Assembly: GCA_000014925.1 (NCBI GenBank)
Contig: CP000474.1
Location: 744,001-808,000, forward strand
Length of the DNA: 64,000 nt
From: Paenarthrobacter aurescens TC1
GTDB lineage: Bacteria > Actinomycetota > Actinomycetes > Actinomycetales > Micrococcaceae
Direction of reading: 5' to 3'
Part shown: in pieces, positions 28,008 to 38,199 of the stretch
How the letters are laid out: the number at the start of each line of letters is the position of its first letter
Position numbering within the stretch: the first letter of the stretch is position 1
Position numbers and translations under genes: made by a program
The notes under the pieces: generated by a model
Database searches by the model: none
The model's input: the letters and a program-made list of their open reading frames with translations, nothing else
Told to the model about the DNA's origin: nothing

Positions 28008-29623
28008 GCACCACCGCCGGCCACTTGATTGTTGGCCAACTCGAACGCGCAGGCATCAAGCGTGTGTACACCGTTCCCGGCGAGAGCTTCCTCGATGTCC
28101 TTGACGGCCTGCACGGCTCGCCCATCCAGAACGTGGTGGCCCGCCAGGAAGGCGGTGCCGGGTTCATGGCACTCGCCGAAGGTCGTCTGACTGAGCTGCC
28201 CGGCGTTGCCATGGTGACCCGTGGTCCGGGTGCAGCCAACGCCTTCATCGCCGTCCACACCGCCTATCAGGACGCCACTCCGCTCATCCTGTTCGTCGGC
28301 CTGATTCCGGTGGCCGACCGGGGCCGCGAGTCCTTCCAGGAATTCGATATCAACGCCTGGTTCGGCAGCACCGCCAAGAAGGTAGTGACCCTCGACGACG
28401 CCGCTTCCGCCGCCCGCGTGGTGGACGACGCCATCTTCACCGCCCTGAGCGGACGCCCCGGCCCCGTGGTGATCGGCCTCCCGGAAGACGTGTTGGTGCA
28501 CGTCGTGGAGAACGCCACGGTGGAACCCCGCAAGGTTGCCCGTCCGGAGCCTGCCGCGGCGGACCTGTCAGGCCTCACCCAAAAACTGGAGAAGGCACGC
28601 AAGCCGCTCATCGTCGTCGGCGGTGAAGGCTGGACGCAGGACTCCGGCGAGCAGCTGGCCGCCTGGGCCAGCCGTAACAGCATCCCGGTGGTGGCCGACT
28701 TCCGCGCCTACGACGCCGTCCCGCACCGCAGCGACGCCTACGCCGGCTTCCTTGGCTACGGACGCAGCGACGCCAACGCCCAGCGCCTGGACGACGCCGA
28801 TCTGATCGTCTTTGTTGGCTGCGTCCGCGGCGACGTCCTCTCCGACGGCTACAAGCGCGGACTCGACGCCGAAACCGTCGTAGTCAACGCCGATGCCAAC
28901 CTCCTGGGCCACTTCGGCCGCGTGGACCAGCACATCATTGCGGACGTCACCGCATTCGCTGCGGCCCTCCCCGCCACAGCTGTGGAGGTCAACCGCGAGG
29001 AAGGCTGGTTCGCCAGCGCCCGCGCCGATCAGCTCACGTTCTCCACGCCCCAGCCCGACGGCGGCATCGGCGTCGACTTGGGCGTCGCCATGGAGGTCCT
29101 CAAGAAGGAGATGGCCGACGACGCCCTCCTCACCTTCGGCGCCGGGAACCACGCCCTGTGGCCCGCCCGGTACTTGGACCACAACTCGGCCAACTCTCTG
29201 GCCGCTCCGCGCAACGGCGCCATGGGCATGGGTATCCCGGCAGCCGTGGCAGCCTCGCTCGCTTATCCGGGCCGCCAGGTCATCTCCGTGGCAGGCGACG
29301 GTTGCTTCATGATGAACGGCCAGGAGATCGCCACTGCCATGGGCTACGGTGCCACGTTCATCGTCCTGGTGGTGGACAACGGCATCTTTGCCACCATCCG
29401 CGAGCACCAGGAAGCGCACTACCCGGACCGCCCGTCCGGCACCCACATGACCAACCCGGACTTCGCCGCACTCGCCCGTTCCTACGGCGGTTACGGCGAG
29501 CGCGTGGACCGCACGGAAGACTTCGCAGCCGCGTTCCACCGCGCCGTCGACTCCGGCCTCCCGGCCCTGTTGCACCTGCCGCAGGACCCCACCACGCGTT
29601 CCCCCAAGACTTCAACAAACTGA
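28004..29623 (+). CDS. Thiamine-diphosphate-dependent enzyme, acetolactate synthase/decarboxylase-like
   Basis: 539-residue ThDP enzyme of the POX/IlvB family. The Glu that activates ThDP is in ARQEGGAGFM (E49); the ThDP/Mg motif GDGCFMMNGQEIATAM with Asn in VVDNGIFATIREHQ lies at ~430-470. No FAD-typical features stand out, so 2-oxo acid decarboxylation or carboligation are both possible. The start is TTG 28004, overlapping the permease TGA, with AAGGA eight bases upstream. An aldehyde dehydrogenase follows at 14 bases, so 2-oxo acid to aldehyde to acid is the simplest reading. Confidence 0.88.
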   Translation: MSTTAGHLIVGQLERAGIKRVYTVPGESFLDVLDGLHGSPIQNVVARQEGGAGFMALAEGRLTELPGVAMVTRGPGAANAFIAVHTAYQDATPLILFVGLIPVADRGRESFQEFDINAWFGSTAKKVVTLDDAASAARVVDDAIFTALSGRPGPVVIGLPEDVLVHVVENATVEPRKVARPEPAAADLSGLTQKLEKARKPLIVVGGEGWTQDSGEQLAAWASRNSIPVVADFRAYDAVPHRSDAYAGFLGYGRSDANAQRLDDADLIVFVGCVRGDVLSDGYKRGLDAETVVVNADANLLGHFGRVDQHIIADVTAFAAALPATAVEVNREEGWFASARADQLTFSTPQPDGGIGVDLGVAMEVLKKEMADDALLTFGAGNHALWPARYLDHNSANSLAAPRNGAMGMGIPAAVAASLAYPGRQVISVAGDGCFMMNGQEIATAMGYGATFIVLVVDNGIFATIREHQEAHYPDRPSGTHMTNPDFAALARSYGGYGERVDRTEDFAAAFHRAVDSGLPALLHLPQDPTTRSPKTSTN

Positions 29624-29637
29624 CCGGAGCCTTCACC

Positions 29638-31044
29638 GTGATCCAGCTTCAGAACATCATCAACGGCGAGTCCGTGGACGCCGCGGCCAGCCTGCCGTTC
29701 TTCGACCCCGCCACGGGCCAGCAGATCGGCACCGCGCCGGACAGTGATGCTGCCGCCGTCGACGCCGCTTTCCAGGCCGCTGCCGCAGCTTTCAAGAGAT
29801 ACAAGCGCACGACGCCGGGAACGCGCCAGTCGCTGCTGTTGCAGCTGGCCGACCTCATCGAGGCGAACGTTGACCGTCTTCTCGAGGCCGAGGTTGCCTG
29901 CACCGGCAAGCCTTCCGCCCTCACCAAAGAGCTCGAAATCCTGCGCGGCGCGGACCAACTGCGCTTCTTCGCCGGGGCGTGCCGGGTGGTTTCCGGTACG
30001 GCGCAGACCGAGTATGTGGAGGGTTTCTCGTCCACCATCCGGCGTGAACCCATCGGTGTGGTGGCCCAGATTACGCCGTGGAACTACCCGTTCATGATGG
30101 CCATCTGGAAGATCGGTCCGGCCCTCGCTGCGGGCAACACCTTGGTCCTCAAGCCTGCCGACACCACCCCTTGGTCCACACTGGTCCTGGGTGAACTGGC
30201 ACAGCAGGTCTACCCGGCCGGCGTAGTGAACATCGTGTGCGGCGGGCGCGAAGCCGGCGCTGCGATGGTGGATCATGACATCCCGGAGATGGTGTCCATT
30301 ACGGGCTCCACACGGGCCGGTGCACAGGTCATGTCCGCGGCGTCCAAGACGCTCAAGGACGTGCACTTGGAGCTTGGCGGCAAGGCGCCCGCTGTGGTGT
30401 TTGCCGACGTCGATATCCAGCGGACTGCCAGCGAAATCGCCCTGGCTGCCTTCTTCAACGCCGGGCAGGACTGCACTGCGGTGACCCGCGTCCTGGTGCA
30501 CCAGGACATTCATACGGAGTTCGCAGCAGCCCTGGCTGACGCCGCCTCTGCCTTGAAGGTGGGCGGTTCCGATGCGGATCTTGGCCCGCTCAACAGCGCC
30601 GCGCAGTTGGAGCGGGTAGAGGGCTTCATGTCCCGCCTGCCCGCCAACGCCCGCGTCCTCTCCGGCGGCAAGCGCACCGGAACCGGCTTCCACTTCGAGC
30701 CAACGGTGATCGACGGCGTCTTCCAGAGCGACGAGGTGGTGTGCGACGAAATCTTCGGCCCCGTGCTGACCGTCCAGCCGTTCGCCACCGAGGAAGAAGC
30801 GATCGAACTCGCCAACGGCACCAAGTACGCGCTGGCCTCCAGCGTGTGGTCCGAGAACCATGGAGTGGTTACCCGCGTATCCAACGAGCTCGACTTCGGG
30901 GCCGTATGGATCAACTGCCACCAGGTGATCCCGGCCGAAGCACCCCACGGCGGGTTCAAGCATTCGGGCACGGGCAAGGACCTCTCCGTCTATGGACTTG
31001 AGGACTACACGCGCATCAAATCCGTCACCACCTCCCACCGCTAG
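29638..31044 (+). CDS. NAD(P)-dependent aldehyde dehydrogenase
   Basis: 468-residue ALDH superfamily enzyme oxidising an aldehyde to the acid. Catalytic Cys279 is in NAGQDCTAVTRVLV, general base Glu245 in LELGGKAP, and the nucleotide loop is SITGSTRAGAQVM (~219-231). The sequence is closest in look to aminobutyraldehyde/betaine-aldehyde dehydrogenases (TPWNYPFMMAIWKIGPALAAGN). GTG 29638 is taken as start, with GGAG upstream and 14 bases after the ThDP gene. It probably oxidises the aldehyde released by that enzyme. Confidence 0.93.
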   Translation: MIQLQNIINGESVDAAASLPFFDPATGQQIGTAPDSDAAAVDAAFQAAAAAFKRYKRTTPGTRQSLLLQLADLIEANVDRLLEAEVACTGKPSALTKELEILRGADQLRFFAGACRVVSGTAQTEYVEGFSSTIRREPIGVVAQITPWNYPFMMAIWKIGPALAAGNTLVLKPADTTPWSTLVLGELAQQVYPAGVVNIVCGGREAGAAMVDHDIPEMVSITGSTRAGAQVMSAASKTLKDVHLELGGKAPAVVFADVDIQRTASEIALAAFFNAGQDCTAVTRVLVHQDIHTEFAAALADAASALKVGGSDADLGPLNSAAQLERVEGFMSRLPANARVLSGGKRTGTGFHFEPTVIDGVFQSDEVVCDEIFGPVLTVQPFATEEEAIELANGTKYALASSVWSENHGVVTRVSNELDFGAVWINCHQVIPAEAPHGGFKHSGTGKDLSVYGLEDYTRIKSVTTSHR

Positions 31045-31052
31045 AACCGGAC

Positions 31053-32789
31053 ATGAAACTCGACCTCCTCCTGCGAAACGCAGAGATCATCACCATGGAT
31101 CCGGACCGCCCTGTGGCCGGCTCGCTGGGCCTCTGGCAGGGCCGCATCGTGGGCTTGGACGAGGATCTGGATGGCTTGGACGCTGCTCAGGTGCTCGATC
31201 TTGGCGGTGCCACCGTCACTCCAGGCTTCATCGATGCCCACTGCCACACCACGTGGTTCGGGCTGGGCCTGGCGGAACTGGACGTCTCCGGTGCCCGCGG
31301 CTTGGAGGAGCTCTATGAGTTGCTTCGGGGCGCTGTTGCCAACCCCGGGACCGACGGCGAGGGCTGGCTCTTCTCCACTGGTTTCAGCCAGACCCAGCAC
31401 GGCGGGTCCTTCCCGGACATCGCCGAGCTGGACCGCATCACGGGGGAGCGGCCGCTGTTCATGCGGCACAACTCCGGGCACATGGCCGTGGTCAACACAG
31501 CCGCGTTGCGGCTGGCAGGTGCGGAGTCGCCGTCGTTCCCGGATCCCGACGGCGGAGCGATCGTCCGCGACGCAGCGGGACATCCCACGGGACTGGTTCA
31601 GGAGACGGCCCAGGAACTGATCCAGCGGCTGATCCTGCCGTATTCGCTGGAGAACATCGAGGCCGCCCTTGAGAGGGCCACGTTGTATTACGCCTCCGAG
31701 GGCATCACGAGTTTCACCGAGGCCGGGGTGGGCGGCGGGTGGATCGGGCACAGCCCGGCCGAGCTCGCTGCCTACCAGAGCGCTTCGGCCAACGGCCGGT
31801 TGCATGCCCGGGCACAGGTCATGCCCGTGCTCGATGTGCTGCATGGCCTGGGCGGTCATGCTTCTGACAGTGCTGGTGCCGCACCGGCCGGGCTGGACCT
31901 TGGCATCACCAGCGGCTTCGGCAATGACTACCTATCGCTGGGCCCCGCGAAAGTGTTCCTGGATGGCTCGCTCCTGGGCGAAACCGCGGCCGTGAGCCAC
32001 GAGTTCTGCAGCCACGGCCACAAGGACAACCGCGGCAACGTTGGCTATTTCCAAGCGGATCCGGCCCAGCTGCGGGAACGCATCGAGGCCGCCTACGCCG
32101 CCGGGTGGTCCATCGCGGCCCACGCCATCGGGGACCGGGCCGTTGACCTCGCCGTGGATATCATCACCGACTGCCAGGGCGTGTACGGGCAGCGCCGTTT
32201 GCCCAACAGGATCGAACACGCCTCCATGACGCGCCCCGAGCAGCTGGCAAGGCTCGCGGACGCAGGAATCGCCGTGACACCCCAGGCAAGTTTCTTCCGC
32301 GAGGGTGGGGACGGCATGACCGCGTCCCTCGGGCCGGACCGTTTGCCGTGGGCCTACCGGGCAGCCAGTTTCCTGGACGCAGGAGTGATGCTCGCGGGAA
32401 GCTCGGACCGGCCGGTAGCCGACGGAAACGTGCTCCGCGGCATGCAGGCGTTCGTGGACCGCAGGACCGGGTCCGGGGCTGTCTTCGGTAACCCGGCCGA
32501 ACGTCTCACCCCACACCAGGCACTCGCCGCGTACACCTCCGGAGCCGCCGCAGCAACGGGGACCCTGGCCGAGAAAGGCACGCTGACACCCGGCAAACTT
32601 GCCGACTTCGCCGTCCTGTCCGATTCACCGTTGACGGCGCCTGCCATCAGCGAACTGCAGGTCCTGGCCACCGCCGTCGGCGGCCGTTTTACCTACCAAT
32701 CAACCCACTTCCACGCGGAACCTTCCTCGGAAAGTCCGTACGCTGCCCGTGTTTCAGCGAGCCGTGTATCAGCAACCCAAAGCTCATAG
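31053..32789 (+). CDS. YtcJ-like metal-dependent amidohydrolase
   Basis: 578-residue amidohydrolase superfamily protein of the YtcJ/NfdA type, whose known members hydrolyse N-substituted formamides and other amides. Metal-binding HxH is H63/H65 in TPGFIDAHCHTTWFG; a later conserved block is IAAHAIGDRAVDLAVDI (~350) and the metal Asp falls in LAGSSDRPVADGN (~452). The start lies 8 bases after the aldehyde dehydrogenase stop and the next gene begins 8 bases after its stop, so it belongs to the operon. The true amide substrate is unknown. Confidence 0.88.
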   Translation: MKLDLLLRNAEIITMDPDRPVAGSLGLWQGRIVGLDEDLDGLDAAQVLDLGGATVTPGFIDAHCHTTWFGLGLAELDVSGARGLEELYELLRGAVANPGTDGEGWLFSTGFSQTQHGGSFPDIAELDRITGERPLFMRHNSGHMAVVNTAALRLAGAESPSFPDPDGGAIVRDAAGHPTGLVQETAQELIQRLILPYSLENIEAALERATLYYASEGITSFTEAGVGGGWIGHSPAELAAYQSASANGRLHARAQVMPVLDVLHGLGGHASDSAGAAPAGLDLGITSGFGNDYLSLGPAKVFLDGSLLGETAAVSHEFCSHGHKDNRGNVGYFQADPAQLRERIEAAYAAGWSIAAHAIGDRAVDLAVDIITDCQGVYGQRRLPNRIEHASMTRPEQLARLADAGIAVTPQASFFREGGDGMTASLGPDRLPWAYRAASFLDAGVMLAGSSDRPVADGNVLRGMQAFVDRRTGSGAVFGNPAERLTPHQALAAYTSGAAAATGTLAEKGTLTPGKLADFAVLSDSPLTAPAISELQVLATAVGGRFTYQSTHFHAEPSSESPYAARVSASRVSATQSS

Positions 32790-32797
32790 GGGAGACC

Positions 32798-34054
32798 ATG
32801 ACCATCACCACTAGTTTCACCACCCAGGACACCGCCTTCGTGCAGGACTTCCGGACCATGAGCGCCTTCGGTGCCACGGAGAACGGCGGCGTGGACCGCC
32901 AAGCGGCAACCATTCCCGACGGCGAGCAGCGCCGCTGGCTCGCCGGACTCCTGGAGGAGCACGGCTTCACGGTGAAGTTCGATCACGCCGGCAACCAGTG
33001 GGGCCTCTACGAAGCTGTGCCCGGTGCGCCCTACGTGGTGGTCGGCTCGCACATGGATTCACAGCCGACGGCGGGACGTTACGACGGCGCGTATGGCGTC
33101 CTCGCTGCTGCCCACGCCGCGTTCCGCCTGGCCGCCCGCTGGGAAGCCGGCGCCACAGCACCCACGTTCAACCTCGCCGTCGTCAACTGGTTCAACGAGG
33201 AAGGCAGTCGCTTCAAGCCGTCCATGATGGGCTCATCCGTCTACACCGGCAAGCTGGAACTCGAGGACGCACTCAACACCAAGGACGCCGCCGGGGTCAC
33301 CGTGCGCGATGCCTTGGACGCGATCGGGTGCCGCGGAACGTATGAGGGGCCGGAAGCCGCGTACTGCGCCGAGATCCACATCGAACAGGGCCGCAGCATG
33401 GAGCGCGACGGCGTCACCATCGGGCTGGTCAGCTCCAACTGGGCCGCCAACAAGTACGAGTTCGTGGTTCACGGCGAGCAGGCACACACCGGTTCCACGG
33501 TGATCGCGGACCGCAAGGATGCTCTGCTGGGGGCCTCGATGCTGGTGGTTGCCGCACGCGAACTCGCCGACCGCTTCCCGGGTGTCCTGCACACCTCGGT
33601 GGGTCAGCTCAACGTGTACCCCAACTCGCCCGTGGTGGTGCCGTCCCGAGTGAACCTCCTGCTGGACCTGCGCAGCGCCGACGAAGCCGTCCTGGCCGAG
33701 GCCGACGCCCTGCTGCACGCCCGCATCACGGAGATCGAACAGCTGGCCAACGTCACCGTAGAGAAAAACCACTCACACTCCTGGGCCGTCACCCCGTACC
33801 AGCCCGAAGGCGTGGAGCTCGCAGCCAAGGTTGCCGCCGACCTCGGGCTGTCCAACAAGGAAGTGATGACCCTGGCCGGGCACGACTCCACGAACATGAA
33901 GGACATCGTCCCCACCGTGATGCTGTTCGTGCCCAGCGTTGATGGCATCTCCCACAACGAGCACGAATACACCACGGACCAGGACATCGTGGCCGGACTC
34001 ACCATGCTCACCGAGGTGGTTGCCCGTCTGTGTGACGGGGCGCTGGAGAACTAA
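32798..34054 (+). CDS. M20-type hydantoinase/carbamoylase family amidase
   Basis: 418-residue Zn-dependent amidase of the N-carbamoyl-L-amino-acid hydrolase/allantoate amidohydrolase/beta-ureidopropionase group. Two-metal site residues: H85 in VVGSHMDSQPTAGRYDGAYGV, D96, E134/E135 in NWFNEEGSRF, and the later HIEQG (~200) and GHDSTNMKDIVPTVMLFVPS (His near 380). Last gene of the five-gene operon; its TAA overlaps the stop of the converging VOC gene. With the YtcJ-like enzyme it implies a substrate carrying an amide, formyl or carbamoyl group. Confidence 0.92.
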   Translation: MTITTSFTTQDTAFVQDFRTMSAFGATENGGVDRQAATIPDGEQRRWLAGLLEEHGFTVKFDHAGNQWGLYEAVPGAPYVVVGSHMDSQPTAGRYDGAYGVLAAAHAAFRLAARWEAGATAPTFNLAVVNWFNEEGSRFKPSMMGSSVYTGKLELEDALNTKDAAGVTVRDALDAIGCRGTYEGPEAAYCAEIHIEQGRSMERDGVTIGLVSSNWAANKYEFVVHGEQAHTGSTVIADRKDALLGASMLVVAARELADRFPGVLHTSVGQLNVYPNSPVVVPSRVNLLLDLRSADEAVLAEADALLHARITEIEQLANVTVEKNHSHSWAVTPYQPEGVELAAKVAADLGLSNKEVMTLAGHDSTNMKDIVPTVMLFVPSVDGISHNEHEYTTDQDIVAGLTMLTEVVARLCDGALEN

Positions 34055-34749
34055 ACAGCCTCCACCACGATCGAGGCCGGTGCCGCGCCACCCGAGGCAT
34101 CGGGATTGGCGACGTACAGGACACCCTCGCTGATCCTTGCCTCGACTTTTGCTGCCCTGAGGCGGTCCAGCAGAGCTTCCAACCCGCCGTCGTACTCGAA
34201 CGCGAGGTCCCCGTTAGTGGCATCCGCGCCGTGAATGATGCGAAGGATTCCACCGTTCTTGGTGGTGAACGTGGCCGATTCGTCGTCCTCGCTCCGGGGC
34301 CGGGCGCCGATGTTCCGGAGGTCGTTGGCCGCCAAGCCCACAAAGGGACTGACCCAGGTGGCTACCACGGTGAGCGCGGAATCGGCCTCACTTGAAGTGG
34401 TCCACGTGCCATCCATGGCACGACGCGCGGGGAATGCGAAGAACTCGAAACCGTCCTCCGTGGAGATACGCACAGTGGCTCCGTCGGGAGTTTGGTGGAG
34501 CTCTGCCTGCGTGCCGGCTTCCTCGGTGCGGCGTGCGAACTCCTCTAGGTTTCCTGCTTCGACCCCAAAGATCGTGGATCCGTCCAATGGATGGCCATGG
34601 TCCACGGAGCCCACCGCAACGCGACCCGAACCGGCGTCGTATTCGCGCCAGGCGTCGTCGTCAACGGTCTTCACCAAACCCAGAGCCTGAAGGAGCGCGT
34701 CCCACTGCTCGGGGTGGGACGTGTAATGAGTGGGGCGGGCTCGCAACAT
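34051..34749 (-). CDS. VOC-superfamily (glyoxalase-like) protein
   Basis: 232-residue protein with two glyoxalase/bleomycin-resistance type beta-alpha-beta-beta-beta modules: residues ~1-110 (EQWDALLQALGLVKT, WREYDAGSGRVAVGSVD) and ~125-232 (TWVSPFVGLAANDLRNIGARPRSEDDESATF). Metal ligands typical of glyoxalase I are not obvious, so it may bind rather than convert a ligand. ATG 34749 is used. Convergent with the amidase gene and divergent from the YdeI-like gene. Confidence 0.75.
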   Translation of the reverse strand: MLRARPTHYTSHPEQWDALLQALGLVKTVDDDAWREYDAGSGRVAVGSVDHGHPLDGSTIFGVEAGNLEEFARRTEEAGTQAELHQTPDGATVRISTEDGFEFFAFPARRAMDGTWTTSSEADSALTVVATWVSPFVGLAANDLRNIGARPRSEDDESATFTTKNGGILRIIHGADATNGDLAFEYDGGLEALLDRLRAAKVEARISEGVLYVANPDASGGAAPASIVVEAV

Positions 34750-34823
34750 CGGTCCTCCTGGGATTGTCAGGGCTTCTGCGTTTCAGCCTATGCCGTATCT
34801 GCCGTTCCCAGCAGAATGAGTCC

Positions 34824-35417
34824 ATGCCCATTGAGCTTGAAGAACTTCTTGTCCGAGACGGCGCCGCGTGGCGTGCTTGGCTTTCGGAGCATGCCGCAGA
34901 CAGTCCCGGCGTGTGGCTGATCCTGCACAAGAAGGGCGGCAACGTCACGGAGTTGGACTACGACGCCGCGTTGGACGAGGCCCTGTGCTTTGGCTGGATC
35001 GACGGCCAAGCGAAAAGCCGCGACGACCAAAGCTATTTCCAGCGGATGACACCCCGCGGCCGCAAGAGCATCTGGTCAGTGCGGAATGTGGGGCACATTG
35101 CCCGTCTGGAGTCCGAGGGCAGGATGACCGACGCCGGACGTGCCGCCGTCGAGGCCGCCAAAGCTGACGGACGCTGGGAAGCGGCCTACGCCGGGCCAGC
35201 GGACTCCGTGGTCCCGGACGACCTCGCGGCAGCCATCGCCGCAGTCCCGGAAGCTCAGGCAATGTTCGACGTCCTGACATCACAGAACCGGTTCGCCCTT
35301 ATTCACCGCACCAACGGGGTTAAGCGCGCAGACACCCGTGCGCGCAAGATCGCCGGTTTCGTGGAGATGCTTGCCCGCCACGAAACGCCGTACCCGCAGA
35401 AGAAACGGCCGACGTAA
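34824..35417 (+). CDS. YdeI/OmpD-associated family protein
   Basis: 197-residue soluble protein of the YdeI/BOF-like family found across actinobacteria. Marks are LSEHAADSPGVWLILHKKGG (~21-40), LDEALCFGWIDGQAKSRDD (~51-69) with the conserved CFGWIDG, FQRMTPRGRKSIWSVRN (~72-88), and a C-terminal helical tail ending PQKKRPT. ATG 34824 is chosen because longer frames lack similarity. The molecular role is not established; some relatives are linked to peptide or stress resistance. Confidence 0.85.
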   Translation: MPIELEELLVRDGAAWRAWLSEHAADSPGVWLILHKKGGNVTELDYDAALDEALCFGWIDGQAKSRDDQSYFQRMTPRGRKSIWSVRNVGHIARLESEGRMTDAGRAAVEAAKADGRWEAAYAGPADSVVPDDLAAAIAAVPEAQAMFDVLTSQNRFALIHRTNGVKRADTRARKIAGFVEMLARHETPYPQKKRPT

Positions 35418-35430
35418 TGCACCAGGCCGG

Positions 35431-36597
35431 TCAGGTTTCGGACGGAAACGCCACGCCTTCGCCCACCACGCGCAGACACAATTCAGTGCCGGGCTTGGTG
35501 ATCGAAGCGTTCCAGTGCCTGATGGTGATGATCTCCCCGCCGCCAGGGTAGCGGTGACTGTTGCCCGACGCGCCGCCGTCCGGGGCCGTGTACTCACCCA
35601 GCTTGATACGAACAGTGGTTTCCGGCCCGAAGTAATCCGTGTCCACCACCACTCCGCGGATAGGCCCATCGGAGGCAATGCGGATTTGCTCCGGCCGCAG
35701 CATCAGCTGCACCCTTCCCTGCGCCGGCGGGCGGCGGACCGGAATTCCGCCCAGCGAGCACGTGGCCAGGGAGCCTTCCATCCACGCCTCAAGAATCACG
35801 GCGTCGCCAAGGAATTCAGCCGTGGCGCGATCAGCCGGACGGGTGTAAACCACAAAGGGGTTGCCTATCTGGGCCAGCTTGCCGCCGCGCATGATGGCGA
35901 CCTGGTCAGCGAAGGAGAGCGCTTCGGCTTGATCGTGGGTCACGAGGATGGTGGTCACACCGGCAGCACTGAGCACCTTGGCTACGGCCCTGCGGGTGGC
36001 TACCCGAAGTCCGGCGTCGAGCGCTGAAAAAGGTTCGTCAAGGAGCATGAGCTCAGGTTCCCGGGCCAACGCCCGGGCCAAAGCGACCCGCTGCTGCTGA
36101 CCGCCGGACAATTGGTGCGGCCGGCGCTTGGCCATGGACGCATCCAAGGACACCATCTCAAGCAGTTCCTGCACCCGCGACCTCACGGCGCCGCGACCGC
36201 CGTCGAGCTTTCCTGAATCCAAGCCGAACGCGACGTTCTGTCCCACCGTCAAGTGCGGAAACAAGGCGCCGTCTTGGGCAACGTACCCTACCTGCCGTTT
36301 GTGCGCGGGCACCCACTCGCCTTCTCCGGCCACCCGGGAACCGTTCAGGCTGATGGAACCGGTGTCAGGATGCTCAAAGCCCGCGATCAACCTCAACAGC
36401 GTGGTCTTGCCTGAACCGGAAGGGCCCACGATCGCAGTGGTCCCGCCTTTGGCGACGGAGAGGTTCACGCCCTTCAGCACGGCTTGGGAGCCAAAGTTCT
36501 TGGTGACCTCCCGGATATCCAGGTGCGCATTAGTGGTGGGAGCCACCGATGGGGCTACCCGCGGCGCAGGAAGCCTGGAAGGGGATTGTTCGGTCAC
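35431..36597 (-). CDS. Ferric-iron ABC transporter ATP-binding protein (FbpC-like)
   Basis: 388-residue ATPase driving the FbpB-like permease. Walker A is GPSGSGKTT (~57-65), signature [15 protein letters not shown] (~165), Walker B LMLLDEP (~187), H-loop [10 protein letters not shown]. The C-terminal ~120 residues form a TOBE-like domain ([27 protein letters not shown]). GTG 36597 overlaps the permease stop (GTGA); longer frames translate permease DNA. Last gene of the binding protein-permease-ATPase operon, presumably iron-repressed. Confidence 0.92.
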   Translation of the reverse strand: MTEQSPSRLPAPRVAPSVAPTTNAHLDIREVTKNFGSQAVLKGVNLSVAKGGTTAIVGPSGSGKTTLLRLIAGFEHPDTGSISLNGSRVAGEGEWVPAHKRQVGYVAQDGALFPHLTVGQNVAFGLDSGKLDGGRGAVRSRVQELLEMVSLDASMAKRRPHQLSGGQQQRVALARALAREPELMLLDEPFSALDAGLRVATRRAVAKVLSAAGVTTILVTHDQAEALSFADQVAIMRGGKLAQIGNPFVVYTRPADRATAEFLGDAVILEAWMEGSLATCSLGGIPVRRPPAQGRVQLMLRPEQIRIASDGPIRGVVVDTDYFGPETTVRIKLGEYTAPDGGASGNSHRYPGGGEIITIRHWNASITKPGTELCLRVVGEGVAFPSET

Positions 36598-38195
36598 TGT
36601 CCGGCTACTTTCTTGGACTGTTGGAAGAGAAGGTATGTCATGGGGGCTGACAGCAGGATCATCAGCAACGCGTAAGGTGCGGCGCCGGCGTAGTCGATCT
36701 CGCTGCTCTTGCTCCAAAATTCAGTGGCCAACGTGCGCGTACCGTTGGGCGAGAGGAGCAAAGTGGCCGTCAACTCGTTGACTATGGCCAGGAACACCAA
36801 CGCAGCACCGCCGGCAGCGGCCGGGGCAGTGAGCCGCAACGTCACCTTGAAGAAGGACTCCAAAGGGGTCTTGCCCAAGGACTGCGCGGCCTCATCGAGT
36901 TCTTTGGGGGCTTGTGCCAAGCCAGCACGGATGTTCACCAAGGCCCTCGGAAGGAACAGCAGGACGTACGCCGCTATCAGGACCCCCGCGGTCTGATAAA
37001 CCCCGGGGACCACCCGGATGCTGACGGTGACGAACGCCAGGCCCACCACGATTCCGGGCAGCGAACTGGTGATGTAATTGGACAGTTCCAACATCTTGCT
37101 GAACCAGCTCGGGTGTCTTACAGCCAGGTAAGCCATGGGGAATGCCACCACCGTGGTGACCAGTGCCCCCGCTGCCCCGTACATGAGGGTTTGCGAGAGC
37201 GCCGGGATTAACTCTTCAGCCGCCCATACGTCCGAACCGCCCGCCATCACCCACTTCAGCACAAACCAGAGCGGCAACCCGAAGGCCAGGACAGTGAGGG
37301 CCAGCAGTGCAAGCTGAGCAGGCAATTGGTAGGCCCCCAGAGGCAGGCGGATAGCCTTCGCCTGCGCGCCGGAGCCGATCCGGGCGTAGCGGGCCGTGCC
37401 CCGGCTTTTGACTTCGGCCAGCAGCAGCAGCAAGCACAGGAGCACCAAGACGCTTGCCAGCATGTTCCCGGCAGTGCCGTTGAAGGTGGACTGGAATTGG
37501 ACCATGATCGCCGTGGTGAACGTATCAAAGCGGATCATCGCGAAAGCACCGTACTCAGCCAACAGATGCAGGGCCACCAGCAGGGCGCCACCGGTCATGG
37601 CAATGCGCAGTTGCGGCAGGACAACGCGGAAAAACACGGCCCAGGAACCCAGGCCCAACGATGCCGCGGACTGCTCGATGGCGGGGTCCAACCGGCCAAG
37701 CGTCGCCGCGGCAGGGATGTACACCAACGGGAAGTAGGACAACGTGGCGATCAGCACACCGGACCAGAGTCCTTCCAAGGAAGGAACGGCGGACACCCAG
37801 GAGTAGCTGTTGACGAACGCTGGGATAGCCAAAGGCGCGGCCAACAGCACCGCCCACCAGCGGTGTCCGCGGAGCCTGGTTCGTTCCACCAGCCAGGCAC
37901 CGCCCACTCCGAGCCCCAGGCATAGCGGCACTGTGAAGACCATCAGCAACACAGTGTTCAGCAGGAGTTCGCCCACACGGGGACGCACAATGAGATCCAC
38001 CACCGTGTCCCAACCCGTCGCCGCCGTCATGTACAGGACATAGCCCAGCGGAATCAGGGAAAACAGCGCTATCAGCACCGCCAGCAAGGACACCGTGGAA
38101 ACGCCGAAAGGCGGGCGGGGGCGCTTGCCCCGGCCCGCCGTCGTCGTGCTTCCCTCAGACTGTGGAACGTTGGGAGCCGATAGATCAGTGGTCAC
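36594..38195 (-). CDS. Ferric-iron ABC transporter permease, fused two-domain (FbpB-like)
   Basis: 533-residue membrane protein with about twelve helices in two homologous halves, each carrying an EAA-type loop: [29 protein letters not shown] and [24 protein letters not shown]. This duplicated layout is typical of FbpB/SfuB iron permeases. GTG 38195 is the start, 4 bases after the binding-protein stop. The residues ADD/iron path lie in the partner proteins. Confidence 0.93.
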   Translation of the reverse strand: MTTDLSAPNVPQSEGSTTTAGRGKRPRPPFGVSTVSLLAVLIALFSLIPLGYVLYMTAATGWDTVVDLIVRPRVGELLLNTVLLMVFTVPLCLGLGVGGAWLVERTRLRGHRWWAVLLAAPLAIPAFVNSYSWVSAVPSLEGLWSGVLIATLSYFPLVYIPAAATLGRLDPAIEQSAASLGLGSWAVFFRVVLPQLRIAMTGGALLVALHLLAEYGAFAMIRFDTFTTAIMVQFQSTFNGTAGNMLASVLVLLCLLLLLAEVKSRGTARYARIGSGAQAKAIRLPLGAYQLPAQLALLALTVLAFGLPLWFVLKWVMAGGSDVWAAEELIPALSQTLMYGAAGALVTTVVAFPMAYLAVRHPSWFSKMLELSNYITSSLPGIVVGLAFVTVSIRVVPGVYQTAGVLIAAYVLLFLPRALVNIRAGLAQAPKELDEAAQSLGKTPLESFFKVTLRLTAPAAAGGAALVFLAIVNELTATLLLSPNGTRTLATEFWSKSSEIDYAGAAPYALLMILLSAPMTYLLFQQSKKVAGQ

Positions 38196-38199
38196 AGAA

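Noticed and set aside
29491..31038. Long open frame antisense to the aldehyde dehydrogenase
   Set aside because: The plus-strand gene has complete catalytic motifs and operon spacing; the mirror frame has none.
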